19,560 nucleotides of DNA from SIG480 sp045636865 (GCA_045636865.1 JAZTYJ010000010.1:1-19560); one strand, 5' to 3'; counted from the first letter of the stretch, positions 1 to 11,254 are shown. The notes: generated from the letters alone by a model not told the origin. Made by a program: numbers and translations.

Positions 1-1493
1 TGACGTGAGTACTTGTGGTCGATGTCTGCAGTACCGCGGATTGTTTCTTTGTAAGCAACCTGCGGCTTACCTACGTTAGCTTCGACGCGGAACTCACGGA
101 GGAGACGGTCAACGATGATTTCGAGGTGGAGCTCACCCATACCTGCGATGATTGTCTGTCCTGTTTCTTCGTCTGTATATGTGCGGAAAGTCGGGTCTTC
201 TTCTGCAAGCTTTGCAAGAGCAATACCCATCTTTTCCTGACCTGCTTTTGTCTTCGGCTCGATAGCTACGCGGATAACCGGTTCCGGGAATTCCATCGAC
301 TCAAGGATAATCGGGTGCTTTTCGTCACAGAGTGTATCACCTGTTGTTGTGTTCTTGAGACCAACAGCTGCTGCGATATCACCTGAATATACTTCTTCGA
401 TATCTTCACGGTGGTTAGCGTGCATCTTAAGGATACGACCGATACGCTCCTTGTTGTCCTTAACAGAGTTAAGAACTGTGCTACCAGCCTTGAGTGTACC
501 TGAATATACGCGGAAGAAGCAAATCTTACCAACAAACGGGTCAGTTGCAATCTTGAATGCAAGAGATGCAAACGGAGCCTTATCGTCTGACGGACGGACA
601 TCCTCTTCGCCTGTTTCCGGGTTTACACCCTTGATAGCCGGAACATCTGTCGGAGCCGGCATATAGTCAACAACAGCGTCGAGAAGCATCTGAACGCCCT
701 TGTTGCGGTATGATGTACCGCAGCATACCGGAACCATCTTAACAGCTATTGTAGCCTTACGGATAGCTTTCTTGATAGCTTCTTCTGAGATTTCCTCGCC
801 TTCGAGGTACTTTTCCATGATTTCATCGTCAAACTCTGAAATCGCTTCAAGCATCTCAGCACGATACTGCTCTGCCTTTTCAACCATGTCTGCAGGGATA
901 TCTTCGTCGCGGAAGTCCTTACCAAGGTCATCATAGTATACCTCAGCGCGCATTCTTACGAGGTCGATAATTCCGCGGAACAGATTTTCTGAGCCGATCG
1001 GAAGCTGAATCGGAACTGCGTTGCAGTTGAGTCTTTCTTTCATCATAGCGACGACGTTGTAGAAGTCTGCACCCATGATGTCCATCTTGTTGACGTATGC
1101 CATACGCGGAACCTGATACTTGTCCGCCTGACGCCAAACTGTTTCGGACTGCGGCTCAACGCCACCCTTAGCACAAAGAACGGTTACACTACCGTCAAGA
1201 ACACGGAGTGAACGCTCAACTTCGATTGTGAAGTCAACGTGTCCCGGGGTGTCGATGATGTTGATGCAGTGATTTTTCCACTGGCAAGTAGTAGCAGCAG
1301 AAGTGATTGTAATTCCGCGCTCCTTCTCCTGTTCCATCCAGTCCATCGTAGCTGTACCTTCGTGTGTATCACCGATCTTGTAGTTACGGCCGGTGTAGTA
1401 AAGGATACGCTCTGTGGTGGTGGTTTTACCTGCGTCGATGTGAGCCATGATGCCTATGTTTCTTGTAAGTTCAAGTGGAAACTGTCTTGGCAT
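1..1493 (-). CDS. fusA: Elongation factor G, N-terminal 497 residues (cut by window edge)
   Basis: This is the GTPase that drives ribosomal translocation and, with ribosome recycling factor, ribosome splitting in the cytoplasm. The ATG at 1493 follows a good AAAGGAG Shine-Dalgarno sequence. The G domain is clear: P-loop AHIDAGKT at residues 17-24, the switch II motif DTPGH at 81-85 with its catalytic histidine, and NKMD at 135-138. Domain II follows, then part of domain III with the GMGELHLEI motif. A full protein is about 690 residues, so roughly 195 are missing beyond position 1. It lies 39 nt downstream of rpsG in the usual str-operon order, and tuf would be expected next outside the window. 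Nothing unusual is seen in the visible part. Confidence 0.98.
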   Translation of the reverse strand, partial: MPRQFPLELTRNIGIMAHIDAGKTTTTERILYYTGRNYKIGDTHEGTATMDWMEQEKERGITITSAATTCQWKNHCINIIDTPGHVDFTIEVERSLRVLDGSVTVLCAKGGVEPQSETVWRQADKYQVPRMAYVNKMDIMGADFYNVVAMMKERLNCNAVPIQLPIGSENLFRGIIDLVRMRAEVYYDDLGKDFRDEDIPADMVEKAEQYRAEMLEAISEFDDEIMEKYLEGEEISEEAIKKAIRKATIAVKMVPVCCGTSYRNKGVQMLLDAVVDYMPAPTDVPAIKGVNPETGEEDVRPSDDKAPFASLAFKIATDPFVGKICFFRVYSGTLKAGSTVLNSVKDNKERIGRILKMHANHREDIEEVYSGDIAAAVGLKNTTTGDTLCDEKHPIILESMEFPEPVIRVAIEPKTKAGQEKMGIALAKLAEEDPTFRTYTDEETGQTIIAGMGELHLEIIVDRLLREFRVEANVGKPQVAYKETIRGTADIDHKYSR

Positions 1494-1532
1494 TTCATAT
1501 CTCCTTTCGATAGTAAACGGTTTCTATAAGGA

Positions 1533-2003
1533 TTACCAGCGGAAGTGTGCAAACGCACGGTTTGCCTCTGCCATCTTGTGTGTATCCTCGCGCTTCTTAA
1601 CTGCACCGCCGACGCCGTTGATAGCATCGACGAGTTCGCCTGCAAGACGCTCGCACATTGTTCTTTCGCTTCTTGCACGTGCATAAGATGTGAGCCAGCG
1701 GAGACCAAGAGTCTGTCTGCGCTCAGGACGAACTTCGATCGGAACCTGATAAGTAGCACCACCGACACGGCGAGCCTTAACTTCAAGTACCGGCATAATG
1801 TTTTCTAATGCTTCGGTAAATGCTTCAATCGGAGCCTTACCTGTTTTTTCGCTTACGATTTCAAAAGCGCCGTAGACAATCTTCTGTGCTACGCCCTTCT
1901 TACCGTCGAGCATAATGCTGTTGATAAGCTTTGTGACAAGCTTTGAGTTGTAAAGCGGATCAGGCAATACATCTCTCTTCGGAACAAATCCTCTTCTTGG
2001 CAC
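1533..2003 (-). CDS. rpsG: 30S ribosomal protein S7, GTG start
   Basis: S7 is the primary 16S rRNA-binding protein that nucleates assembly of the small-subunit head, and in E. coli it is the translational repressor of the str operon. The start is the GTG at 2003, because the protein then begins with the family-standard (M)PRRGFVPKRDVLPDP and has the usual 156 residues. An AAGGAGGG ribosome-binding site sits about 7 nt upstream. An in-frame ATG at 2039 would add 12 residues unlike any S7 and would place the ribosome-binding site inside the gene. Conserved blocks present include NIMPVLEVKARRVGGA, the VRPERR segment and the C-terminal KREDTHKMAEANRAFAH. It lies between a structured 164-nt spacer after rpsL and fusA. 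Confidence 0.98.
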   Translation of the reverse strand: MPRRGFVPKRDVLPDPLYNSKLVTKLINSIMLDGKKGVAQKIVYGAFEIVSEKTGKAPIEAFTEALENIMPVLEVKARRVGGATYQVPIEVRPERRQTLGLRWLTSYARARSERTMCERLAGELVDAINGVGGAVKKREDTHKMAEANRAFAHFRW

Positions 2004-2167
2004 TGTTTTTCCCTCCTTCATATAGAGTAATGATTTCATAGGTACTCCGGAACTCTTGTGCTCCGGTGTGTGCCCGCCCGAGGTTTATACATATATAAAT
2101 ATAAACGCTGGGCAAGGCATGACTTCGCCTTGCGCTTTGCGTGGTAAAGTCGTAGTTAGTTTTTTGA
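2004..2167 (-). other. Structured rpsL-rpsG intercistronic region, candidate S7 control site
   Basis: This 164-nt spacer holds no gene. On the transcribed (minus) strand I see three stem-loops in order: a 7-bp stem GCAAGGC/GCCTTGC (2112-2118 with 2127-2133), an AU-rich 7-bp stem GTTTATA/TATAAAC (2083-2089 with 2100-2106), and a CCGGA/TCCGG stem (2047-2051 with 2062-2066). A GC-rich single-stranded segment (2072-2082) lies between the second and third. In E. coli S7 represses the str operon by binding the rpsL-rpsG spacer. That this spacer plays the same role is inference from position and structure only. Confidence 0.4.
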
Positions 2168-2587
2168 TTACTTGCCTGCCTTTGGCTTCTTTGCGCCGTA
2201 CTTAGAACGACTCTGCATACGGTTTGCAACGCCCTGTGTATCGAGTGTACCGCGAATGATGTGGTAACGAACACCAGGAAGGTCCTTAACACGTCCGCCA
2301 CGGATCATAACAACAGAGTGTTCCTGAAGGTTATGACCTACACCCGGAATGTAAGCTGAAACTTCTGTTCCGTTTGTGAGACGAACACGGGCAATTTTAC
2401 GAAGAGCTGAGTTCGGCTTCTTCGGTGTAGCTGTACGAACTGCTGTGCATACGCCACGCTTCTGAGGTGAGCTCTGATTCGTAACTTCCTTTTTAAGTGA
2501 GTTGTAACCGTTCTGGAGAGCAGGAGCTGTAGATTTGTAGATTGAAACCTGGCGTCCCTTTCTGACAAGCTGGTTAACTGTAGGCAT
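2168..2587 (-). CDS. rpsL: 30S ribosomal protein S12
   Basis: S12 lies near the decoding centre of the small subunit and affects accuracy. The start is the ATG at 2587, giving the family-standard MPTVNQLVRKGR and 139 residues, with an AAGGAGG ribosome-binding site 7-8 nt upstream. A GTG/ATG reading further upstream would add MRKGGNL from the ribosome-binding region and is rejected. The streptomycin-related loops are wild type: PKKPNSALRK with the key lysine, and GHNLQEHSVV with VKDLPGVRY. It lies between the ybxF-type gene, separated by a strong hairpin, and rpsG. Confidence 0.98.
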   Translation of the reverse strand: MPTVNQLVRKGRQVSIYKSTAPALQNGYNSLKKEVTNQSSPQKRGVCTAVRTATPKKPNSALRKIARVRLTNGTEVSAYIPGVGHNLQEHSVVMIRGGRVKDLPGVRYHIIRGTLDTQGVANRMQSRSKYGAKKPKAGK

Positions 2588-2624
2588 TAGATTTCCTCCT
2601 TTCCTCAAAAATACATATATCCCC

Positions 2625-2658
2625 TACCGACCAGCCTTTATGAAAAGACCGGTCGGTA
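2625..2658 (-). other. 15-bp stem-loop upstream of rpsL
   Basis: In the ybxF-rpsL spacer (2588-2681) the transcript can form a near-perfect stem. TACCGACC pairs with GGTCGGTA, then a three-base GGT/GCT step with two G-U pairs, then CTTT/AAAG closing a four-base loop. No U-run follows directly, so it is not a normal intrinsic terminator. It could be an mRNA-processing or stability element or a ribosomal-protein binding site; the role is not known. Confidence 0.6.
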
Positions 2659-2681
2659 TGGAGTTTAAGGTTTTCTGCGGT

Positions 2682-2924
2682 CTACTTAAGGATGACCGCA
2701 CAGGCAGCACCTACGTTTATTCCGCAGGCCTTGCCAAGCTCCTCCATAGTGCAATCGCGCTTGATTTCAACTCCGCTTTCTTCGCAGAGACGGACAAACG
2801 CATCAACTACCAGAGGATCAGCATCACATGCAGCAAAAGCTTTTTTCGCAAGACCGTCAGAAACTGCACGGCTTGACTGCTTTATGCCGACTACGTGATC
2901 TGCGGCTGCAAATTCGCAAATCAT
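2682..2924 (-). CDS. ybxF: L7Ae/L30e-family RNA-binding protein (YbxF-like)
   Basis: This small protein of 80 residues belongs to the L7Ae/L30e/S12e/Gadd45 fold, whose members bind kink-turn RNA. Evidence is the location exactly where Firmicutes carry ybxF (between rpoC and rpsL), the length, and the family pattern VVGIKQSSRAVSDGLAKKAF, then DADPLVVDAFVRLCEESGV, then MEELGKACGINVGAACAVI. That last part matches the conserved LGxACGIxVGAAxAxI motif. The ATG at 2924 follows a GGAGG ribosome-binding site. The B. subtilis relatives bind k-turn RNA and are ribosome-associated; the precise role here is not visible. It is probably the first gene of a unit transcribed from the promoter at 2993-3021. 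Confidence 0.9.
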   Translation of the reverse strand: MICEFAAADHVVGIKQSSRAVSDGLAKKAFAACDADPLVVDAFVRLCEESGVEIKRDCTMEELGKACGINVGAACAVILK

Positions 2925-2992
2925 CGTGAATTTACCTCCAACATACGCGTGTTTAGGGCATGAAATCTCATTCCATACCCATACAGTATGGT

Positions 2993-3021
2993 ATTATAAC
3001 AGATTATTTGCAATTAGTCAA
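2993..3021 (-). promoter_or_regulatory. Sigma-A promoter for ybxF-rpsL-rpsG-fusA
   Basis: On the minus strand, TTGACT (3021-3016), a 17-bp spacer and a perfect TATAAT (2998-2993) lie in the rpoC-ybxF gap. The expected start point is near 2986, giving a leader of about 60 nt. The leader opens with CCATAC, which can pair with the second of two tandem GTATGG copies. No terminator is visible after rpoC, so read-through from rpoBC probably adds to this promoter. Confidence 0.75.
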
Positions 3022-3039
3022 TGATAAATGCAAAATTTT

Positions 3040-6000
3040 CTAAATTGCATCTGTTTCTTCAGAAACAGCTTCGGGAGCTTCACACTTGTGCTCCATATCA
3101 AACTCACGGTACATCTTCATACCTGAACCTGCCGGAATAAGCTTACCGATAATTACGTTTTCCTTAAGACCGACAAGCGGGTCAACCTTGCCCTTTATAG
3201 CTGCATCCGTGAGGACTCGTGTTGTTTCCTGGAAGGATGCTGCTGAAAGGAATGAGTCTGTAGCAAGAGCTGCCTTTGTGATACCGAGAAGAATCGGTGT
3301 GAAGGTTGCCTTGTTGAGAGCTTCCTCACCTGCTGCAATTCTCTCGTCGAGCTTTTCGTTCTCGTTTTCGATTTCGAAGAAGTCTACCATTGAACCTGAA
3401 ATGAGACCTGTGTCTCCCGCATCCTCAACAGTAACCTTGCGTAGCATACGGCTGACGATAACTTCGATATGGCGGTCGTTGATATCAACACCCTGCTGAC
3501 GGTATACTCGCTGAACTTCCTGGATGAGGTAGTTCTGAACAGCTGATACACCGAGAATACGCAAGACGTCATGCGGGTTGAGAGCACCTTCTGTGAGCTC
3601 TGCGCCGACTGCAACTTCCTGACCGTCTGTTACCTTTACGATTGCGCCGAACGGAAGCGGATAGCTCTTTGTCTCTCCGTTTTCCTTGCTTGTTACGTTG
3701 ATTGCACGCGGAACATTCTTTTTGATTTCGTCAAATGAAACGACACCTGCGATTTCAGAAAGAATAGCCATCTTCTTCGGCTTGCGTCCTTCGAAGAGTT
3801 CAACAACTCTCGGGAGACCCTGAGTAATATCGTCTCCTGCGACACCACCGGTGTGGAACGTTCTCATTGTAAGCTGTGTACCCGGTTCACCGATAGACTG
3901 AGCAGCGATGACACCGACCGATTCGCCGATGCTTGCAGACTCGCCTGATGCAAGGTTTGCACCGTAGCACTTTGCACATACACCGTGTTTTGCACGGCAC
4001 TTGAGAACTGATCTGATCTTTACTGTTTCGATGCCTGCATTGACAATCTTGTCTGCATCGTCGTTTGTCATAAGCTTATCTGTTGAAACTATGACATTTC
4101 CATCCTTGTCGCAGACAGGCTCTGCGAGATATCTGCCGACAAGTCTGTCGCGGAGCGGTTCAATTGTCTGACCGCCGTCGCGGATTTCAAATACTTCGAT
4201 TCCATCCTTTGTTCCGCAGTCGTGCTCACGGATGATGACATCCTGTGAAACGTCAACGAGACGACGTGTGAGGTAACCTGAGTCAGCAGTACGGAGAGCC
4301 GTATCAGCAAGACCCTTACGTGCACCACGTGATGAGATGAAGTACTCAAGAACAGAAAGACCTTCACGGAAGTTAGCCTTGATCGGGATTTCGATTGTCT
4401 TACCTGCAGTATTTGCCATAAGTCCGCGCATACCTGCGAGCTGACGGATCTGGTTCATAGAACCACGAGCACCTGAATTTGCCATCATGTATATCGGGTT
4501 GAAGTGATCAAGTGCGTTTTCAAGAGCCTTTGTAACATCGTTTGTGGTCTTTGTCCACGCTTCGATAACGAGGCGGTAACGCTCATCGTTTGTGATGAAG
4601 CCGCGCTGATACTTCTTATCGATATCTGTGATTGCCTTTTCTGTTTCTCTGATGAATTCGTATTTCTCCTCCGGAATAACCATATCTGAAACAGAAATAG
4701 TTATAGCACCCTTGGTAGAATACTTGTATCCGAGGTTCTTGAGGTCGTCAAGAAGCTCTGCTGTCTTTGTAAAGCCGTGCTTGTGGATAGCCTTGTTGAT
4801 GATCTTTCCGAGCTCCTTCTTTGTAACAAGGAAGTTTACTTCAAGATCAAGCTCTTTTCCCTCATCGCTTCTGTCTACAAAACCAAGGTCCTGCGGAATC
4901 GGAGCGTTGAAGATAAGGCGTCCTGCAGTACAATCGATAATCTTTGACTTCTTTACGCCGTCAATCTCGCGTGTAACACGGAGTTTGATAGGTGCGTGGA
5001 GTCCGATATCCCCTGTTTCGAGTGCGAGGATAACTTCGTCCATACTGCCGAATACTTTGCCTGCGCCCTGCTCGTCGCGCTCGATTGTGAGGTAGTATGC
5101 ACCGAGAAACATATGCTGTGACGGAACAGTAACCGGGAAACCGTCGTGCGGCTTTAAGAGGTTGTTTGCAGAGAGCATAAGGAATCGTGCTTCTGCCTGT
5201 GCCTCAGCCGAAAGCGGAACGTGAACAGCCATCTGGTCACCGTCGAAGTCAGCGTTGAACGCCGTACATACGAGCGGATGAAGCTTGAGCGCGCGTCCTT
5301 CTACGAGAACCGGCTCAAACGCCTGGATACCGAGACGGTGAAGTGTCGGCGCACGGTTGAGAAGAACCGGATGGTCCTTGATGATTGTGTCAAGAGCATC
5401 CCATACCTCAGGCTTTGCTCTCTCTACCATCTTCTTTGCGCTCTTGATGTTGCTTGCTACTCCGTCAGCGACAAGCTTCTTCATAACGAAGGGCTTGAAG
5501 AGCTCGAGAGCCATTTCCTTCGGGAGACCGCACTGGTAAAGCTTAAGCTCCGGGCCAACAACAATAACCGAACGACCTGAATAGTCAACGCGCTTACCGA
5601 GAAGGTTCTGTCTGAAGCGTCCCTGCTTACCCTTGAGCATATCTGAGAGAGACTTGAGCGGACGGTTGTTCGGACCTGTTACCGGGCGACCGCGTCTGCC
5701 GTTGTCGATAAGTGCATCAACTGCTTCCTGAAGCATGCGCTTCTCGTTTCTGACGATAATGTCGGGAGCATTGAGTGCAAGAAGTCTCTTAAGACGGTTG
5801 TTTCTGTTGATAACTCTGCGATAGAGGTCGTTTAAGTCACTCGTCGCAAAGCGTCCGCCATCAAGCTGAACCATCGGGCGGATTTCCGGCGGAATAACCG
5901 GAAGAATTGTGAGAACCATCCACTCAGGGCGGTTGCCTGATGTACGGAATGCCTCTACAACTTCAAGGCGCTTTATAAGGCGGAGCTTTTTCTGACCTGT

Positions 6001-6591
6001 TGCGTCAGCAAGCTCGCGGTGGAGCTCCTCGCTGAGCTCGTCAAGGTCAATTTCCGCAAGAAGCTCGCGGATTGTCTCTGCGCCCATACCTGCCTTGAAA
6101 TCATCTTCGTACTTGAGACGGAAATCTCTGTATTCCTTTTCGTTGAGAACCTGACCCTTTTCAAGTGGTGTATCACCCGGATCAGTAACGATATAAAGAG
6201 CAAAGTAGAGAACCTTTTCAAGAATTCGCGGTGAAATATCGAGGATGAGTCCCATACGTGACGGGATGCCCTTGAAATACCAGATGTGTGAAACCGGTGT
6301 TGCAAGCTCGATGTGTCCCATACGCTCACGGCGGACTTTTGCCTTTGTAACTTCAACTCCGCAGCGGTCGCATATCTTGCCCTTATATCTGATCTTCTTA
6401 TACTTTCCGCAATGGCATTCCCAGTCTTTCATGGGGCCAAAGATCTTTTCGCAGAAGAGACCGAGCGGCTCCGGCTTTAAGGTTCTGTAATTGATGGTTT
6501 CAGGCTTTACTACTTCACCGTGAGACCATGACTGGATCATTTCCGGTGATGCAAGACCAATTTTGATTGCTTCAAAGGTCGTATAACTCAT
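3040..6591 (-). CDS. rpoC: RNA polymerase beta' subunit
   Basis: This is the catalytic beta' subunit of RNA polymerase, 1183 residues. Landmarks seen: N-terminal zinc site C59/C61/C74/C77; the active-site NADFDGD at 446-452 with three Mg-binding aspartates; the bridge-helix region around 750-785; the second zinc site C792/C865/C872/C875; and the trigger-loop segment SIGEPGTQLTMRTFHTGG at 899-916. The large insertion between bridge helix and trigger loop seen in proteobacteria is absent, as expected for Firmicutes. The ATG at 6591 follows a GGAGG that overlaps the rpoB stop codon (TAAGGAGG), so translation is probably coupled to rpoB; the intergenic gap is 14 nt. An earlier ATG in the spacer runs straight into a stop after two codons and is not used. 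Confidence 0.99.
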   Translation of the reverse strand: MSYTTFEAIKIGLASPEMIQSWSHGEVVKPETINYRTLKPEPLGLFCEKIFGPMKDWECHCGKYKKIRYKGKICDRCGVEVTKAKVRRERMGHIELATPVSHIWYFKGIPSRMGLILDISPRILEKVLYFALYIVTDPGDTPLEKGQVLNEKEYRDFRLKYEDDFKAGMGAETIRELLAEIDLDELSEELHRELADATGQKKLRLIKRLEVVEAFRTSGNRPEWMVLTILPVIPPEIRPMVQLDGGRFATSDLNDLYRRVINRNNRLKRLLALNAPDIIVRNEKRMLQEAVDALIDNGRRGRPVTGPNNRPLKSLSDMLKGKQGRFRQNLLGKRVDYSGRSVIVVGPELKLYQCGLPKEMALELFKPFVMKKLVADGVASNIKSAKKMVERAKPEVWDALDTIIKDHPVLLNRAPTLHRLGIQAFEPVLVEGRALKLHPLVCTAFNADFDGDQMAVHVPLSAEAQAEARFLMLSANNLLKPHDGFPVTVPSQHMFLGAYYLTIERDEQGAGKVFGSMDEVILALETGDIGLHAPIKLRVTREIDGVKKSKIIDCTAGRLIFNAPIPQDLGFVDRSDEGKELDLEVNFLVTKKELGKIINKAIHKHGFTKTAELLDDLKNLGYKYSTKGAITISVSDMVIPEEKYEFIRETEKAITDIDKKYQRGFITNDERYRLVIEAWTKTTNDVTKALENALDHFNPIYMMANSGARGSMNQIRQLAGMRGLMANTAGKTIEIPIKANFREGLSVLEYFISSRGARKGLADTALRTADSGYLTRRLVDVSQDVIIREHDCGTKDGIEVFEIRDGGQTIEPLRDRLVGRYLAEPVCDKDGNVIVSTDKLMTNDDADKIVNAGIETVKIRSVLKCRAKHGVCAKCYGANLASGESASIGESVGVIAAQSIGEPGTQLTMRTFHTGGVAGDDITQGLPRVVELFEGRKPKKMAILSEIAGVVSFDEIKKNVPRAINVTSKENGETKSYPLPFGAIVKVTDGQEVAVGAELTEGALNPHDVLRILGVSAVQNYLIQEVQRVYRQQGVDINDRHIEVIVSRMLRKVTVEDAGDTGLISGSMVDFFEIENENEKLDERIAAGEEALNKATFTPILLGITKAALATDSFLSAASFQETTRVLTDAAIKGKVDPLVGLKENVIIGKLIPAGSGMKMYREFDMEHKCEAPEAVSEETDAI

Positions 6592-6605
6592 ACCATTCTA
6601 CCTCC

Positions 6606-10292
<3,687 letters not shown>

Positions 10293-10298
10293 CAGAAA

Positions 10299-10412
10299 TC
10301 ACTCCTGTAAAAACTCGGGCGGGCTTGCCACCCTGTATTTTTTTCCGCACTTGCGGAGATATTTCCGCACGAACATATTGACATACTCTTCGGCGATGTC
10401 TATGAAACGCAC
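10299..10412 (-). CDS. Possible 37-codon leader ORF upstream of rpoB
   Basis: An open frame runs from a GTG at 10412 to a TGA at 10299-10301, ending 6 nt before the rpoB ATG. It reads VRFIDIAEEYVNMFV, then RKYLRKCGKKYRVAS, then PPEFLQE, with an amphipathic, basic and protein-like composition unusual for a spacer. The frame stays open a further eight codons upstream of the GTG but has no standard start there. The GTG has no clear ribosome-binding site. An internal ATG at codon 13 has GAAGAG about 9 nt upstream and would give 25 residues. I recognise no family. A second frame (ATG at 10384, 30 codons) also stays open and overlaps the rpoB start (TGATG). It could be a leader peptide, the remnant of a lost gene, or chance. 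Confidence 0.3.
   Translation of the reverse strand: MRFIDIAEEYVNMFVRKYLRKCGKKYRVASPPEFLQE
10309..10369 (-). promoter_or_regulatory. rpoBC leader with competing hairpins and a weak attenuator-like stem
   Basis: In the transcript, TGCGGA (10369-10364), TCCGCA (10357-10352) and TGCGGA (10349-10344) follow one another, so the middle copy can pair with either neighbour but not both. Next comes GGGTGG-CAAGC-CCGCCC (10333-10317), then GAG and five U (10313-10309), just before the rpoB ribosome-binding site. A 9-bp stem with one G-U pair (10489-10497 with 10465-10473) opens the leader. The layout resembles an attenuator, but the U-run is short and offset. The regulatory role is inference. Confidence 0.35.
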
Positions 10413-10517
10413 GGCGGGGTTGGTGAAAATTTGCCTTTATTTCTTGCTTTTTTCAATTACTTTTGGTAGTATGTAAATATAACAAGCGCACACTACCGCA
10501 TTATAATTGAGAATATC

Positions 10518-10547
10518 ATTCTAACACTTTTTTGTCAAGTTTGTCAA
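10518..10547 (-). promoter_or_regulatory. Sigma-A promoter for rpoBC
   Basis: On the minus strand, TTGACA (10547-10542), an 18-bp spacer and TAGAAT (10523-10518) with an upstream TG (extended -10, TGTTAGAAT). A second TTGACA lies 9 nt downstream of the first. The expected start near 10511 gives a leader of about 218 nt before rpoB. The promoter lies immediately downstream of the queT terminator, so rpoBC is transcribed independently of queT. Confidence 0.75.
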
Positions 10548-10557
10548 CTTTATACAC

Positions 10558-10595
10558 AAAAATCGTCACAACGCACAAGCATCGTGACGATTTTT
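10558..10595 (-). terminator. Terminator after queT
   Basis: A perfect 12-bp inverted repeat, AAAAATCGTCAC (10558-10569) and GTGACGATTTTT (10584-10595), with a 14-nt loop. Read on the minus strand it lies about 85 nt after the queT stop and ends in five T, just ahead of the rpoBC promoter. The stem is symmetrical and could also stop plus-strand transcription, but no plus-strand gene precedes it. The 84 nt between it and queT hold nothing I recognise. Confidence 0.8.
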
Positions 10596-10678
10596 CTTTT
10601 AAATTTTGTGAAAATTATACAAACAATATGTCTGTTTTATGTGTGATGATTATGTTAACTATATTATATGAAGCATTT

Positions 10679-11170
10679 TTATAATCTTCCTTTTGAATGA
10701 AGCCTGCTTATTATACCAAATAAAGGAAGCCCGAGACCGTAGCACGCAACAACCTGCCCTGCCCCGACAGTGAGGATATTGTACCACAGTGGCAGAGCCT
10801 CAACCTTGTCAAGCAACATATAGGTAACCATAACTCCGATGAACAGCGCATTTATAATGACACTCGGAAGCGGCAGAAGCCACTTGTTTTTAATCTTTGA
10901 TGCTGCAAGGCACGCAAGATAGGTGGCAAGTGTACCGACCACGACATCCCACGGTAGAGTGAGCCCGAATGACATTCCTATAAGATTTGCAAGGAAGCAT
11001 CCGGCGGTAAGCCCCAAAACCGCCTCCCCCATAAAGAACGGCAGAACACAAAGAGCTTCACTTATGCGGAGCTGAACCGGTCCGTAAGAAAACGGCGGAA
11101 CGGCAAGAGTCAGAACGGCATACGCCGCGGCGATGAGCGCAGTACGCGCCACGCGAGAGGTTTTTTTCAT
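10679..11170 (-). CDS. queT: QueT-type ECF transporter substrate-binding (S) component
   Basis: This 163-residue, very hydrophobic protein with about five membrane spans matches the QueT family. These proteins bind a queuosine precursor in the membrane and work with the energy-coupling ECF module. Diagnostic stretches are AVPPFSYGPVQLRISEALCVLPFF near residues 23-46, AVLGLTAGCFLANLIG, and PWDVVVGTLATYLACL. The start Met-Lys-Lys is followed at once by a membrane span, and GGAGG sits 7 nt upstream. It is transcribed alone from 11198-11226. The family is often under a preQ1 riboswitch, but here the predicted leader is only about 20 nt, so none fits. The shared ECF-A/A'/T genes are not in the window. 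Substrate assignment rests on family resemblance. Confidence 0.88.
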   Translation of the reverse strand: MKKTSRVARTALIAAAYAVLTLAVPPFSYGPVQLRISEALCVLPFFMGEAVLGLTAGCFLANLIGMSFGLTLPWDVVVGTLATYLACLAASKIKNKWLLPLPSVIINALFIGVMVTYMLLDKVEALPLWYNILTVGAGQVVACYGLGLPLFGIISRLHSKGRL

Positions 11171-11197
11171 GGTTTTCCTCCAAACATTTTTTTAGTT

Positions 11198-11226
11198 ATT
11201 ATAACAAATGAAGCTTTCTTTTTCAA
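11198..11226 (-). promoter_or_regulatory. Sigma-A promoter for queT
   Basis: On the minus strand, TTGAAA (11226-11221), a 17-bp spacer and a perfect TATAAT (11203-11198). The -10 lies inside a small palindrome, GTTATAATAAC. The predicted start is about 20 nt from the queT ATG. Confidence 0.75.
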
Positions 11227-11254
11227 GACAACTTTATTGTTTCAAAACTTTTTA

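Noticed and set aside
2004..2039. ATG start for rpsG at 2039
   Set aside because: It would add 12 residues unlike S7 and put AAGGAGG inside the gene; the GTG at 2003 gives the standard N-terminus.
2625..2658. Kink-turn for the neighbouring L7Ae-like protein
   Set aside because: The internal GGT/GCT step can be fully paired with G-U pairs, leaving no three-base bulge or tandem G-A pairs.
10605..10623. Third Rex-like site (TTGTGAA-AAT-TATACAA)
   Set aside because: The spacing is one base short and it lies downstream of queT, away from the promoters.
10596..10678. Extra rpoB promoter around a TATAAT after queT
   Set aside because: No matching -35, and the queT terminator lies between it and rpoB.
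11171..11230. preQ1 riboswitch upstream of queT
   Set aside because: The spacer has ACTAAAAAAATG-like sequence but no preQ1 stem, and the promoter leaves only about 20 nt of leader.
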